Below, piece after piece: positions 14,453 to 22,818 of a stretch of 33,808 nt of DNA; the first letter of the stretch is position 1; every line of letters starts with the position of its first letter. The stretch comes from Chloroflexota bacterium (GTDB lineage Bacteria; Chloroflexota; Limnocylindria; P2-11E). The position numbers and the translations under genes were made by a program. The DNA lies in assembly GCA_005889295.1 (NCBI GenBank), contig VBEY01000243.1:1-33808 (forward strand). Reading direction: 5' to 3'. The notes under the pieces were generated by a model, which worked only from the letters and a program-made list of their open reading frames with translations, did no database searches and had not been told where the DNA came from.

Positions 14453-17400
14453 CTAGGCGCTCTGGGTTTTTCCCGTCAGGTTGAGCTCGGCGATCCGGCG
14501 CCGTGTGCGCTCGGCGAGATACGTCGGGCCGCGCTCCTCAAAGACGGCGAGAGCTTCGGTGCACTCGTTGCGGGCCCCCACGACATCGCCGTGCGCCGCG
14601 AGAAGGTTCGCCGAAGCGGCGCGGATCTCGGCGCTGGCGACCGTGAGTCCGAGTCGGAACGCGTGCTCGAGGCCTTCGGTTCGCCGGGCGTCGGCGACGG
14701 CCAGGTTACCGCTCGCGCACGCGACCTCGACAAGGGTCGCGGCGATCCCCGCACCGCACCGACGGCACTCGTGTGCGACCGCGGCCGCGTGCGCCGCTGC
14801 CGCGTGCTGCCGTGCGTCTTCAAGCGACCCCTGATAGAGCGCCAGCCGCGCCAGCTCGGCGGAAATCCGTGGCGCGAGGTGGTCGCGCGAGGGCGATCGC
14901 TCGGCGACGGCGCGAGCTTCGGAGAAGGTCGTCGAAGCGGTGGCGAAGTCGCCCCGCTCGATGGCGAGTGAGCCCAGGACGAGCAGGGTGGACGCGGGAT
15001 CGGCGGGTTGCGGCCCCTGCGCGAACGGATCCGCGAGCGCGAGCGCACGCTCGAGCGTGGCCTCGGCCTCGGCGAAACGGCCGAGCCCGAAGAAGGATCG
15101 GCCGAGGGCGCGGAGCGCCCCCGCCTCGCCGGAGACATTCCCGAGGCGCGACTCCGCGCCAAGGAGCTGATGCGCGAGGTCCTCGGCCTTTGCGAGCTCG
15201 CCTCGGTCGAGCGCCGAATAGGTGAGGAGGGCGAGCGCTCGGGCCAGTCCGGAGAGGTCGCCGATCGCGGTGGCGTGCTCCACGCACCTCTCGGTCGCGC
15301 GCAGCGACTCCTCCTCCGATCCGGAGTCCGCCGCGAACATGGCGACGGCCTCCTCGGCGGCGAGCGCGATGGCGCGATCGTTCGCGGCCAGGGCCTCTTT
15401 CACGGCGGTCCGCCCGACGGCCAACGCCTCGGCCGGTCGCTCGTCCGAACGTGCCAGGTACGCCTTGGCGAGAGTCAGCTCCGCGCGATCGTGACCCTCG
15501 GCCGGGGTCAGGCGATCCGCTTCGGCGAGATGCTCGGCCGATCGCTGCGTCTGGTGTGCCCGGGCGGCAAGCTCACCGGCGCGACGCCGCAGGGCCGCTC
15601 GAACGGCGTCATCGGAGATCGGACCAGCGAGCGCGTCCTCGGCGATCGCGAGGGCGTCCTCGTGCCCAAGCGCCCGCGCCGCATCGCAGGCCTGCACCAG
15701 GGCGCGGGCGCGCTCCGTCGGGCCGCCCGCGGGAAGGCGTTGCGCGAGACGCGCGGCGGCGCGGTAGTGATGGAGCGCGTCGGCGAGCGCGTGCAGCGAG
15801 ACCGCGCGATCGCCGGACCGCATCGCATAGTCGATGGCGCGACCGATATGCGTGGACTCTGCAAAGTGGTTCGCGAGAAGCTCGGGCTGCTGCACGGCGA
15901 CCTCGGGCATGACGCTCTCGATGACCTGGCCGATGCGCCCGTGGAGCTCCTCGCGGCTCCGCGCCGGGATGGAGTCGTAGACGAGCTCACGCAACAGCGA
16001 TTGACGGAAGCGGTAATCGCCGTGGCTCGTCAGCTCGAGGAGCCCGCGAGCACAGAGACTTGTGAGGGCCGAGTTGACATCGATGTCCTGGCCGAAGAGC
16101 GCGCGCAAGAGCGCGGGCTCGCAGGCGCGTGCTGCCACCGCGGTGGCATGAAGAACGCGTTTCTCCGGACCGACCGGCACCTCCGCGCGGCGCAGCAGGA
16201 GCATCGGAAGCGCATCAGGCAGCTCGCGCATGCGGCTGACATCGGCGAGCGGCGACGCGGCCTCGCGCTCGACCACGACTCCGGTCGCGACGAGCCAGCG
16301 CGCGCTTTCCTCTAGATACGTCGGACTACCGCCGCTCCGAGCCACGACGTCGTTGACCGCCTCCTGCGGAAGCGCGCTCGCCGGGAGGAGCGCTTGCAGG
16401 AGGGCGGCGCTGGCCCCTGCGTCGAGCGGGGTCAGCCGGATCTGCAGGTGTCCGCGACTCGTCGACCAGGGTGGGTTCAGCTCCGGGCGATACGTCGTGA
16501 CGAGGAGCGCGGCCGTGCTCGCGAGGGCGGGCGCGAGCGCGGCGAGAAGTTCCTGCGAGGCCGCGTCGGCCCACTGCACGTCGGTCAGCGCAAGGATGAC
16601 GGGCTGCGTTCGCGCCACGCGAAGGATCAGATCGCGTATCGCGCGGTCAAGCAGTTTCCGGCGCGTCTCGCCGGAAAGTGGCGGCAACGTGAGGCTGTAT
16701 CCGAGCGCCGCCAGCACAAGCTTCGCGGCTTCGGGCTCCATACCGGGGACCGTCTCGGTCAGCGTGCGGTGCGCGATCTCGGTCGGAGCGCTCGTCCCGA
16801 TCGCGAGTGCGCGGCGCAGGAGGTCGGAGATCGCGCCATACGCGCGGTGGGCGTCGTACGGCGAGCAACGAGCGCGCGCGACCCGCGCGCCGAGCGCTCG
16901 CGGATCGCTGAGCAACTCATCCACCAGACGCGTCTTGCCGAGGCCGGCTTCGCCGACGATCGACACGATGTGGCCTTTTCCGGCGAGCGCCTCCTCGAGC
17001 GCGCCCACGAGAACCGCAACCTCTTCGTGGCGGCCGACCAGAGGGGCGCGGCCGCGGTCCGCAGCAGCGGTCTCGACGCGCAGAAGTCGCCACGCGACAA
17101 GCGGCGCGCTCTTGCCTTTTGCGGCGACCGGCGGATGCGGCTCGTACGCAAAGAGCGCCGGCGCGAGCCGATACGTGGCGTCGCCGACAAGGATCTCGCC
17201 CGGCTCCGCCGCCTGCTCGAGCCTCGCCGCGACGTTCACGGCATCGCCCAGCACGCCGAACTCGCTTTCCTTGTCGCCGATCGCGCCCGCGACGGCCAGG
17301 CCGGTGTTGATCCCGATCCGCAGAGCGAGGTTGCGGCCGGTGCGCTCCGCGATGCGGGCGTTTTCACGATCGAGCGCGCCGAGGATGGCGAGCGCCGCCC

Positions 17401-17737
17401 GCTGTGCCCGCGCCGGATGGTCGACCTCGTCGTCGCCCGCCCCGAACACCGCGACGACCGCGTCGCCGATGTACTTCTCGATAAGTCCGCGCGAGGCTCG
17501 GATCTCCACGGCGATCGCATCCCAGGCGGCGCGCATGTTCGCGTGGAGCTCCTCCGGATCGAGGCGCTCCGCGAGGGCTGTGAATCCGGAGATGTCGGCG
17601 AAGAGAACGGTGACCTGCTTCGTCTCGCCTTCGACCGGCTGGATCGCGGCGAGTCGCGCGCCGCACCGGCCGCAGAAACTGAAGGCGACCGGCATCTCGG
17701 TCGCGCACTTCGGACAGGTGATCGTCGCTCCCCGCAT
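14453..17737 (-). CDS. Zinc-ribbon / class III nucleotidyl cyclase / AAA ATPase / TPR signalling protein
   Basis: A 1094-residue multidomain regulator. Residues 8-25 form a zinc ribbon (Cys8, Cys11, Cys22, Cys25). Residues 38-190 are a class III cyclase domain with metal ligands Asp48 (LFADISGFTAL) and Asp92 (KYIGDAVVAVFG), and transition-state residues Asn168 and Arg172 (NVAARLE). Lys88 fits an adenine-binding lysine, but Gly161 sits where Asp or Thr is usual, so the substrate is uncertain. An ATPase module starts near 233 (LVGRHEE), with Walker A GEAGLGKT at 262-269 and Walker B-like VILALTDVQWAD near 390. The remaining 500 residues are Ala/Leu/Glu-rich helical repeats of TPR type. No membrane segment is seen. 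The architecture is common in soil bacteria and suggests a cytoplasmic signal integrator. Confidence 0.9.
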   Translation of the reverse strand: MRGATITCPKCATEMPVAFSFCGRCGARLAAIQPVEGETKQVTVLFADISGFTALAERLDPEELHANMRAAWDAIAVEIRASRGLIEKYIGDAVVAVFGAGDDEVDHPARAQRAALAILGALDRENARIAERTGRNLALRIGINTGLAVAGAIGDKESEFGVLGDAVNVAARLEQAAEPGEILVGDATYRLAPALFAYEPHPPVAAKGKSAPLVAWRLLRVETAAADRGRAPLVGRHEEVAVLVGALEEALAGKGHIVSIVGEAGLGKTRLVDELLSDPRALGARVARARCSPYDAHRAYGAISDLLRRALAIGTSAPTEIAHRTLTETVPGMEPEAAKLVLAALGYSLTLPPLSGETRRKLLDRAIRDLILRVARTQPVILALTDVQWADAASQELLAALAPALASTAALLVTTYRPELNPPWSTSRGHLQIRLTPLDAGASAALLQALLPASALPQEAVNDVVARSGGSPTYLEESARWLVATGVVVEREAASPLADVSRMRELPDALPMLLLRRAEVPVGPEKRVLHATAVAARACEPALLRALFGQDIDVNSALTSLCARGLLELTSHGDYRFRQSLLRELVYDSIPARSREELHGRIGQVIESVMPEVAVQQPELLANHFAESTHIGRAIDYAMRSGDRAVSLHALADALHHYRAAARLAQRLPAGGPTERARALVQACDAARALGHEDALAIAEDALAGPISDDAVRAALRRRAGELAARAHQTQRSAEHLAEADRLTPAEGHDRAELTLAKAYLARSDERPAEALAVGRTAVKEALAANDRAIALAAEEAVAMFAADSGSEEESLRATERCVEHATAIGDLSGLARALALLTYSALDRGELAKAEDLAHQLLGAESRLGNVSGEAGALRALGRSFFGLGRFAEAEATLERALALADPFAQGPQPADPASTLLVLGSLAIERGDFATASTTFSEARAVAERSPSRDHLAPRISAELARLALYQGSLEDARQHAAAAHAAAVAHECRRCGAGIAATLVEVACASGNLAVADARRTEGLEHAFRLGLTVASAEIRAASANLLAAHGDVVGARNECTEALAVFEERGPTYLAERTRRRIAELNLTGKTQSA

Positions 17738-17847
17738 CGGCGAAACGAGGTTACGTCCGCGGCTGTCTCGTGCGGGTGTCGGCGCGGTGTGTTAGCACGT
17801 CCCCCGTTCAGGTGACTTTCGAGCGATGGGCACTTCGGCGCACGACT

Positions 17848-17853
17848 TAAGGT
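17848..17853 (+). promoter_or_regulatory. -10-like hexamer 7 nt before the GNAT start
   Basis: TAAGGT is followed by seven bases and then GTG at 17861, giving another leaderless-style arrangement. Confidence 0.35.
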
Positions 17854-17860
17854 ATGAGGC

Positions 17861-18322
17861 GTGGTGATGAAGCCCGCGGCACTGCGGATCGCACGCGCCG
17901 GGCTGACTGATCTCGACGACCTCGCCCCGCTCTTCGATGGGTACCGTCAGTTCTACGGGCAGCGCTCGGATCCCGCGGCGGCAGAGGCGTTTCTCCGCGA
18001 GCGGATCGAACGCGACGAATCCGTGATCTATCTCGCTTACACGGGCCGCGAGGCGGCGGGCTTCACGCAGCTCTACCCGTCGTTCTCCTCGGTCTCGCTC
18101 AAACCACTCTGGATCTTGAATGATCTCTACGTTCGGAGCGACATTCGGCGCGGCGGCGTCGGTCGAGCACTTCTCGAGCGGGCGCGTCTGCATGCGATCG
18201 AGACCAGAGCCAAGGGCCTTGTTCTGAGCACCGGGATTGGTAACAAGGCCGCGCAGACCCTGTACGAATCTTGCGGGTGGCAGAGGGACAACGACTTTTC
18301 TCAGTACCACCTTCTCCTTTGA
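17861..18322 (+). CDS. GNAT family N-acetyltransferase
   Basis: A 153-residue acetyl-CoA-dependent acetyltransferase. The domain starts RIARAGLTDLDDLAPLF. The acetyl-CoA pyrophosphate loop is RRGGVGRALLERA, preceded by the beta4 strand LNDLYVRSDI. The C-terminal NKAAQTLYESCGWQRDNDF is the usual last helix and strand. GTG 17861 is supported by a -10-like hexamer seven bases upstream; ATG 17867 is in frame and equally possible. The gene stands alone between the divergent cyclase and the ArsR-SRPBCC unit. The acceptor substrate is not predictable. Confidence 0.9.
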   Translation: MVMKPAALRIARAGLTDLDDLAPLFDGYRQFYGQRSDPAAAEAFLRERIERDESVIYLAYTGREAAGFTQLYPSFSSVSLKPLWILNDLYVRSDIRRGGVGRALLERARLHAIETRAKGLVLSTGIGNKAAQTLYESCGWQRDNDFSQYHLLL

Positions 18323-18344
18323 CCCGGTGGCACCGCTGCCATAT

Positions 18345-18374
18345 TTGACAGATCCACGGGCGCCAGTGTATTAA
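18345..18374 (+). promoter_or_regulatory. Strong sigma-70-type promoter of the ArsR-SRPBCC unit
   Basis: A perfect -35 TTGACA (18345-18350), an 18-bp spacer and -10 TATTAA (18369-18374). It is among the clearest promoters in the window. The predicted start near 18381 lies inside the palindrome at 18371-18391. Confidence 0.75.
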
Positions 18375-18391
18375 ACCAACTAGTTATTTAA
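18371..18391. promoter_or_regulatory. Palindromic operator candidate for the ArsR regulator
   Basis: A perfect AACTAGTT core (18378-18385) is flanked by TTAAA (18371) and TTTAA (ending 18391), an imperfect inverted repeat in an otherwise GC-rich sequence. It overlaps the -10 box and predicted transcription start. This is the right place for ArsR autorepression. Confidence 0.6.
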
Positions 18392-18411
18392 CCTGAAGGT
18401 ACAGCCCACCG

Positions 18412-18762
18412 ATGGCGACCGACCACCTCAGCGCGACATTCGCGGCCATCGCCGACCCGACAAGGCGGGCGATTCTCGCGCGTCTGGCGTCGGGCGAGGC
18501 CACGGTCACCGAGCTCGCGAAGCCCTTCGACATGACGCTTCCCGCAGTCTCGAAGCACCTCAAGGTGCTCGAAAATGCTGGCCTGATCTCGCGTGGGCGG
18601 GACGCCCAGTGGCGTCCAGCGCGGCTTGAGGCTGAGCGGCTCCGCGAGGCGGCGAAGTGGATGGGACGCTATCGGATCTTTTGGGAACAAAGCCTCGATC
18701 GTCTCGATCGGCACCTGCTCGAACTTCAAGGGGAGGAAAAGAAGCATGGCCGCAGGAAGTAG
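18412..18762 (+). CDS. ArsR-family transcriptional regulator
   Basis: A 116-residue winged-helix repressor. The DNA-binding part is ATVTELAKPFDMTLPAVSKH followed by LKVLENAGLISRGRD, the typical HTH and wing. The opening ATFAAIADPTRRAILARL is the hallmark of the subgroup found beside SRPBCC genes. It has no cysteine, so it cannot use the metal sites of ArsR/SmtB sensors and probably senses something else. It is preceded by a strong promoter with a palindrome over the start site and a Shine-Dalgarno GAAGGT (18395-18400). It overlaps the SRPBCC gene by 17 bp, so the two are co-translated. A second, unrelated-looking copy of the pair is at 27208-28030. Confidence 0.93.
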   Translation: MATDHLSATFAAIADPTRRAILARLASGEATVTELAKPFDMTLPAVSKHLKVLENAGLISRGRDAQWRPARLEAERLREAAKWMGRYRIFWEQSLDRLDRHLLELQGEEKKHGRRK

Positions 18763-19678
18763 CGTGATCGCCCCGGAGCGCACACTCGTGACGACTCGCG
18801 TTTTCGACGCTCCGCGCGAGCGCGTGTACAAAGCATGGACCGATCCGAAGCAGCTGGCGAGATGGTTCCCACCGGAGGGGTTCACCACTTCGGCCTGCGA
18901 GCTGGACGTGCGGGTCGGTGGCGCGATCCGCCTTGACATGAAGGGACCGGAGGGTGAGCCCTTCAACGGTGCGATCTTCCCCGGCAGAGGCGTGTACCGC
19001 GAGGTGGTCCCGAACGAGCGCCTCGCCTTCACGTTCAAGCCGGAAGCCGGTGGCCAGCCCATGCCCACGGTGCTGATGACGGTCCAGTTCGAGGAGCAGG
19101 CCGGCAAGACGAAGCTCACGATCCAGCAGACCCTCGACACCGTCGCCGAGTTCGAAGAGATGGTAAAGACCGGAATGGAGCAGGGGATCGCGGAGAGCCT
19201 CGGCAAGCTCGCGGGCGTTCTCTCGGGACGGAGCAGCGATCGCGGCGTCACCGTCTCGGGTCGCCAGCTGACGCTCGTGCGCGTTTACGACGCGCCACGG
19301 GACCTCGTATGGCAGGCCTACACGGACCCGAAACACATCGTGAAGTGGGAGTTCGCCGCGGATTGGGAAACACCGTTCGCGGAAACCGACCTGCGCGCAG
19401 GTGGCGCCTTCCGCATCGGCATGCGTCCGGCTGACCACAGCGAGGAGGGCTTTGTATTCGAGGGTAAGTACCGCGAGGTCGTCAAACCCGAGCGCATCGT
19501 CCAGGACACCGCTGACGGACGCGTGATGACAACGACGTTCGAAGAGGTCCTGGGAGGAGGCACCAGGCTCACGCTGTCGCTCGAGATGGCAGAGGCAGAG
19601 GACCAGGAGCGGACCGGCTACTCGCAGATTCTCGACAACCTGGGCAGGTATATCGCGACGCTTCGCAGGGGCCGATAG
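18746..19678 (+). CDS. Tandem SRPBCC (AHSA1-type) domain protein
   Basis: A 310-residue protein made of two Bet v 1-like AHSA1 domains in a row. Domain 1 covers about 10-155 (TRVFDAPRERVYKAWTDPKQ to a KTGMEQGIAESL helix). Domain 2 covers about 172-307 (VRVYDAPRDLVWQAYTDPKH to the SQILDNLGRYIATL helix). AHSA1-like proteins are usually single-domain with about 150 residues, so this is a fusion or duplication. These folds bind hydrophobic ligands in a large cavity; ligand and activity are unknown. The ATG at 18746 has an AGGGGAGG-type Shine-Dalgarno region and lies inside the end of the ArsR gene. Confidence 0.9.
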   Translation: MAAGSSVIAPERTLVTTRVFDAPRERVYKAWTDPKQLARWFPPEGFTTSACELDVRVGGAIRLDMKGPEGEPFNGAIFPGRGVYREVVPNERLAFTFKPEAGGQPMPTVLMTVQFEEQAGKTKLTIQQTLDTVAEFEEMVKTGMEQGIAESLGKLAGVLSGRSSDRGVTVSGRQLTLVRVYDAPRDLVWQAYTDPKHIVKWEFAADWETPFAETDLRAGGAFRIGMRPADHSEEGFVFEGKYREVVKPERIVQDTADGRVMTTTFEEVLGGGTRLTLSLEMAEAEDQERTGYSQILDNLGRYIATLRRGR

Positions 19679-19685
19679 GCACGAC

Positions 19686-19814
19686 GTGGCGAAGGTGATC
19701 GTCTCGCTGACGATGTCCTTGCACGGCTTCATCGCTGGACCGCACGACGATTTCGAGCACCCGAGGCAACGCACCTCCGATACCGACTTCTACAAAAGAG
19801 GTAGACCTCGATGA
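19686..19814 (+). pseudogene. N-terminal fragment of a DHFR/RibD-C-like reductase
   Basis: A 42-codon frame from GTG 19686. Its first 21 residues (VAKVIVSLTMSLHGFIAG) match the conserved opening of the bacterial dihydrofolate-reductase-like RibD-C family (XKVIVSLTMSLDGFIAGP). The rest of the expected ~180 residues is missing; the frame continues EHPRQRTSDTDFYKRGRPR and stops. Its TGA overlaps the ATG of the next gene as ATGA (19811-19814), so an internal deletion seems to have fused the gene start to the next gene's leader. A complete but different family member is at 25323-25871. Confidence 0.7.
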
Positions 19815-21178
19815 GCACCCAGACCATCCCGTCGCTGGACGGCGTTGCCGGTCGCGTGATCCGGCCGGATGACGCCGAGTACGACAAGGCACGCACCCCG
19901 TTCTACGGCGGCGTCGACCCGCGGCCGGCGGCCATCGTCCGCGTCGCAGATGCGAACGACGTCTCTCGAGTGATTTCGCTCGTGCGCGAAACTGGCACGG
20001 AGTTCATCGTGCGCAGCGGCGGCCACGGCGTCGCAGGTTATGCCACGCCGAACGGCGGGATTGTGCTCGATCTCGGAGACATGCGGCACCTCGACATCGA
20101 TGCAGAAACGCGGACCGCGTGGGCCGAAACGGGCCTCACGGCGGCCGAGTACACGACCGCGGCCGACACGCACGGACTCGCGACCGGCTTCGGCGACACC
20201 GGCTCGGTCGGGGTTGGCGGGCTCACGTTAGGTGGCGGCGTCGGCTACCTCGTGCGCAAACACGGTCTCACGATCGACGACCTCCTCGCTGCCGATGTCG
20301 TAACCGCGGACGGTCAGCTCCGGCGCGTGGACGCCAAGTCGGAGCCCGACCTCTTCTGGGCGATACGCGGGGGCGGTGGCAACTTCGGTGTCGCGACGCG
20401 TTTCCAGTTCCGACTGCACCCCGTCGGCACGATCGTGGGCGGGATGATGATGCTGCCGGCGACGCCCGACGTGATCCACTCGTTCATCGCCCTTGCGGAG
20501 GCCGCGCCGGAGGAGCTATCGACGATCGCGAACGTCATGCCCGCGCCGCCGATGCCGTTCGTGCCCGCCGAGCACCACGGCAAGCTGGTGATCTTCGCGA
20601 TGCTCTGCTACGCCGGCGCGGTCGATGCCGGGGAGCGCGCCGTGGCGCCATTCCGCGCGCTCGCCGCGCCAATCGTCGACATGGTCAAGCCGTCGCGCTA
20701 CCCGGAGATGTACCCGCCGGAGGATCCGAACTACCACCCGATCGCGACGGGGCGCACCTTGTTCATCGACTCGGTCGATCGCGACGTCGCGGACACGATC
20801 GTCGAGCATCTCGGCGCGACGGACGCGCTCATGCGCGTGGCGCAGCTCCGCGTGCTCGGTGGCGCGATGGCCCGCGTGCCGGTTGAGGCCACCGCATTCG
20901 CGCACCGCAAGTCCCGGATCATGGTGAACGTAGCCGCGCTCTACGAGCGTCCCGATCAGGCGTCGGTGTACGAGCCCTGGGTCACCGGCTTCGCCGCGGC
21001 GCTGAGGCAGGGCGACAACGGCGCGTACGTCAACTTCCTCGTCGATGAGGGCGAGGCGCGGATTCGGGATGCCTACCCCGGCAAGACCTGGGACCGGCTC
21101 CGCTCGATCAAGGCGCGCTACGATCCGACCAACCTCTTCCGGCTCAACCAGAACATCCCACCGATCACAGCAACCTAG
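19811..21178 (+). CDS. FAD-linked oxidase, BBE-like (VAO/PCMH family)
   Basis: A 455-residue flavoprotein of the berberine-bridge-enzyme-like group. The FAD-binding PCMH domain covers about 38-210. His72 in VRSGGHGVAGY is the expected site of 8-alpha-histidyl FAD attachment. The second, cysteinyl link of bicovalent members is not possible because the GDTGSVGVGGLTLGGG loop has no Cys. The C-terminal BBE motif is YVNFLVDEGE to DPTNLFRLNQNI. No signal peptide, so a cytoplasmic oxidase of an unknown small alcohol, sugar or alkaloid-like substrate. The Shine-Dalgarno (AAAGAGG) lies in the tail of the DHFR fragment, and start and stop overlap as ATGA. Confidence 0.92.
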   Translation: MSTQTIPSLDGVAGRVIRPDDAEYDKARTPFYGGVDPRPAAIVRVADANDVSRVISLVRETGTEFIVRSGGHGVAGYATPNGGIVLDLGDMRHLDIDAETRTAWAETGLTAAEYTTAADTHGLATGFGDTGSVGVGGLTLGGGVGYLVRKHGLTIDDLLAADVVTADGQLRRVDAKSEPDLFWAIRGGGGNFGVATRFQFRLHPVGTIVGGMMMLPATPDVIHSFIALAEAAPEELSTIANVMPAPPMPFVPAEHHGKLVIFAMLCYAGAVDAGERAVAPFRALAAPIVDMVKPSRYPEMYPPEDPNYHPIATGRTLFIDSVDRDVADTIVEHLGATDALMRVAQLRVLGGAMARVPVEATAFAHRKSRIMVNVAALYERPDQASVYEPWVTGFAAALRQGDNGAYVNFLVDEGEARIRDAYPGKTWDRLRSIKARYDPTNLFRLNQNIPPITAT

Positions 21179-21189
21179 GGGAGTTGACG

Positions 21190-21615
21190 ATGGCCGCACC
21201 CAAGCCGACCGCGAAGAAGACCACCGCGAAAAAGACCGCACCGCAGAACGGCAGCAAGCGCGATGGTGCCGACGCCGCGGTCGAGAGCTATTTTGCGCAA
21301 CAGCCGGCCGATAAGCGGGCGCTACTGACGAAGCTGCGTGCGCTGGTGGAGAAGGGCGCGCCGGATGCCGTGCCCTCGATCAAGTGGGGCGTCCCGATCT
21401 ACGCGCGGAACGGCAGGAACATCTGTGCACTAGCGACATTCAAAGACCACATCGGCCTGAACTTCTTCGCGCCAGCGAGTGCGTTTGTCGATCCCAAGAA
21501 GAAGCTCGAAGGTGAGGGCAAGACGAGTCGCATGCTCAAAGTGCGCAGCGCCGCGGACATCGACGCGGCGAGCATTACTCGCTGGCTGAAGGCGGCGGTC
21601 GCGGCGAATAGCTGA
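21190..21615 (+). CDS. DUF1801 family protein
   Basis: 141 residues from ATG 21190, with GGGGAG just upstream; a TTG at 21184 is in frame. A Lys/Ala/Thr-rich N-terminal tail of about 25 residues precedes the DUF1801 core. The core runs AVESYFAQQPADKRALLTKL, then VPSIKWGVPIYARNGRNICAL and KDHIGLNFFAPASAF, and ends ASITRWLKAA. The family includes B. subtilis YdhG, proposed to deliver iron to frataxin, but most members have no known role. It follows the FAD oxidase by 11 bp. It is one of three DUF1801 proteins in this window (see 23242 and 26256). Confidence 0.88.
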   Translation: MAAPKPTAKKTTAKKTAPQNGSKRDGADAAVESYFAQQPADKRALLTKLRALVEKGAPDAVPSIKWGVPIYARNGRNICALATFKDHIGLNFFAPASAFVDPKKKLEGEGKTSRMLKVRSAADIDAASITRWLKAAVAANS

Positions 21616-21616
21616 G

Positions 21617-22381
21617 CTAGTCCTCGAATAGGTGGTGGAGGAACTGGTCACGATCCTTCAGGAACGACCGCGTCATCTCGACAACTTCGGTCTTGTCGTA
21701 CTGCGTCACGGCGATCCCGTCGTCGGAGAGGACATAGATCGTGGCGCCGGGATAGCCGAGCAGGACCGGCGAATGGGTCGAGATGATGAACTGCGATCCC
21801 TCGGCGACCAGGTCGTGCATGCGCCGCATCAGGGCGAGGTTCCCACGGAGCGACAGCGCGGCTTCGGGCTCATCGAGGATATACAAGCCATTTGGCCCGA
21901 AGCGGTGCGTCACGAGGGAGATGAACGACTCTCCGTGAGATTTCTCATGCAGGGCGCCGCCATAGGCGCGTGTGATTCCCGGGTCTCCGAGCTCTTCGAT
22001 GTACGTCGCGACGTTAAAGAAGCTCTCCGCGCGGAGGAAGTAGCCCGTCCGCGGGCGGCGCGGGCTGCGTACGAGACGCAGATGTTTGTGCAGCACCGAA
22101 TGAGAGGCGCGCGTGGACACGGTGACGCTTCGGCTGCCGCCCTCCGGATTGAAACCCGCGGCGACCGCGATCGCCTCGATGAGCGTCGACTTGCCGCTGC
22201 CGTTCTCACCGGCGAACAGGGTGACGTGCGGATCGATGGGCAGCTCGTGCAGGTCCCGGACGGCCGGAATGGAAAACGGATAGACGCCGAAGTCGTCGAC
22301 CTGGTCGCGCTTGAGGACGACCGAGCGGACGAACGCGTCGTTGGCGCCTCGAGTCAGTGCTTCGCCTTGCTTGCCCGCCAA
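21617..22381 (-). CDS. ABC-type AAA ATPase (SMC/RecF-like, AAA_21 type)
   Basis: A 254-residue cytoplasmic ATPase. Walker A is FAGENGSGKST, followed by the Q-loop region. A short signature-like HGESFISLV precedes Walker B YILDEPEAALS, and the H-loop is ISTHSPVLL. The order and the LDEPEAALS wording are those of stand-alone OLD/RecF-like ATPases rather than transporter subunits, and no permease is nearby. It starts at TTG 22381 with a GAGGTGAGG stretch just upstream. It converges on the DUF1801 gene with almost no gap. Similar ATPases are often found as orphans or in defence cassettes; here no TOPRIM nuclease or partner is adjacent. Confidence 0.88.
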   Translation of the reverse strand: MAGKQGEALTRGANDAFVRSVVLKRDQVDDFGVYPFSIPAVRDLHELPIDPHVTLFAGENGSGKSTLIEAIAVAAGFNPEGGSRSVTVSTRASHSVLHKHLRLVRSPRRPRTGYFLRAESFFNVATYIEELGDPGITRAYGGALHEKSHGESFISLVTHRFGPNGLYILDEPEAALSLRGNLALMRRMHDLVAEGSQFIISTHSPVLLGYPGATIYVLSDDGIAVTQYDKTEVVEMTRSFLKDRDQFLHHLFED

Positions 22382-22457
22382 TGAGCCTCACCTCGTCGAT
22401 CGCTCGTCCTCCGAGTTCGATCGCCCCCCAGATTGGCAGGGCCGCCAGGTTCGCGCC

Positions 22458-22784
22458 ATGAGCCTTCTCGCCGATCACGTGCGCCGCTTCAACGAGGGCG
22501 TCCGCACCGGGGACTTCTCAACGATGGCGGCTGCGTTCACGGAGGACGCGGAGATGCACTTTGAGGGCGTCCCGGCAGGTCCCTTCTTGGGTCGCGACGC
22601 GATCGAGGCCGCGTATCGCGAGCAGCCGCCGGACGACGAGGTGGAGATCATCGGCTCAGAAGAGCGGGATGGCGTCGTGATCGCCCGATATGCGTGGCGA
22701 CGCGACAATGGCCGCAAGGCGGGCGAGATGCGGCTGTATCCTCGCAATCGGCACATTCGCAAGCTCGTGGTCACGTTCGAATAG
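22458..22784 (+). CDS. NTF2-like (SnoaL-type) protein
   Basis: 108 residues from ATG 22458. The cone-shaped NTF2-like fold is suggested by the helical start HVRRFNEGVRTGDFSTMAAA followed by FTEDAEMHFEGVPAGPFLGR. DAIEAAYREQPPDDEVEII and the strand pair VVIARYAWRR/GEMRLYP follow, the usual SnoaL-like layout. Whether it is an enzyme or a ligand binder cannot be told. It diverges from the ATPase and is followed after 34 bp by a VOC gene on the same strand. Confidence 0.78.
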   Translation: MSLLADHVRRFNEGVRTGDFSTMAAAFTEDAEMHFEGVPAGPFLGRDAIEAAYREQPPDDEVEIIGSEERDGVVIARYAWRRDNGRKAGEMRLYPRNRHIRKLVVTFE

Positions 22785-22818
22785 CCTTGCAAGGACTGAA
22801 GTCAGAAGGGGGAGCCAC

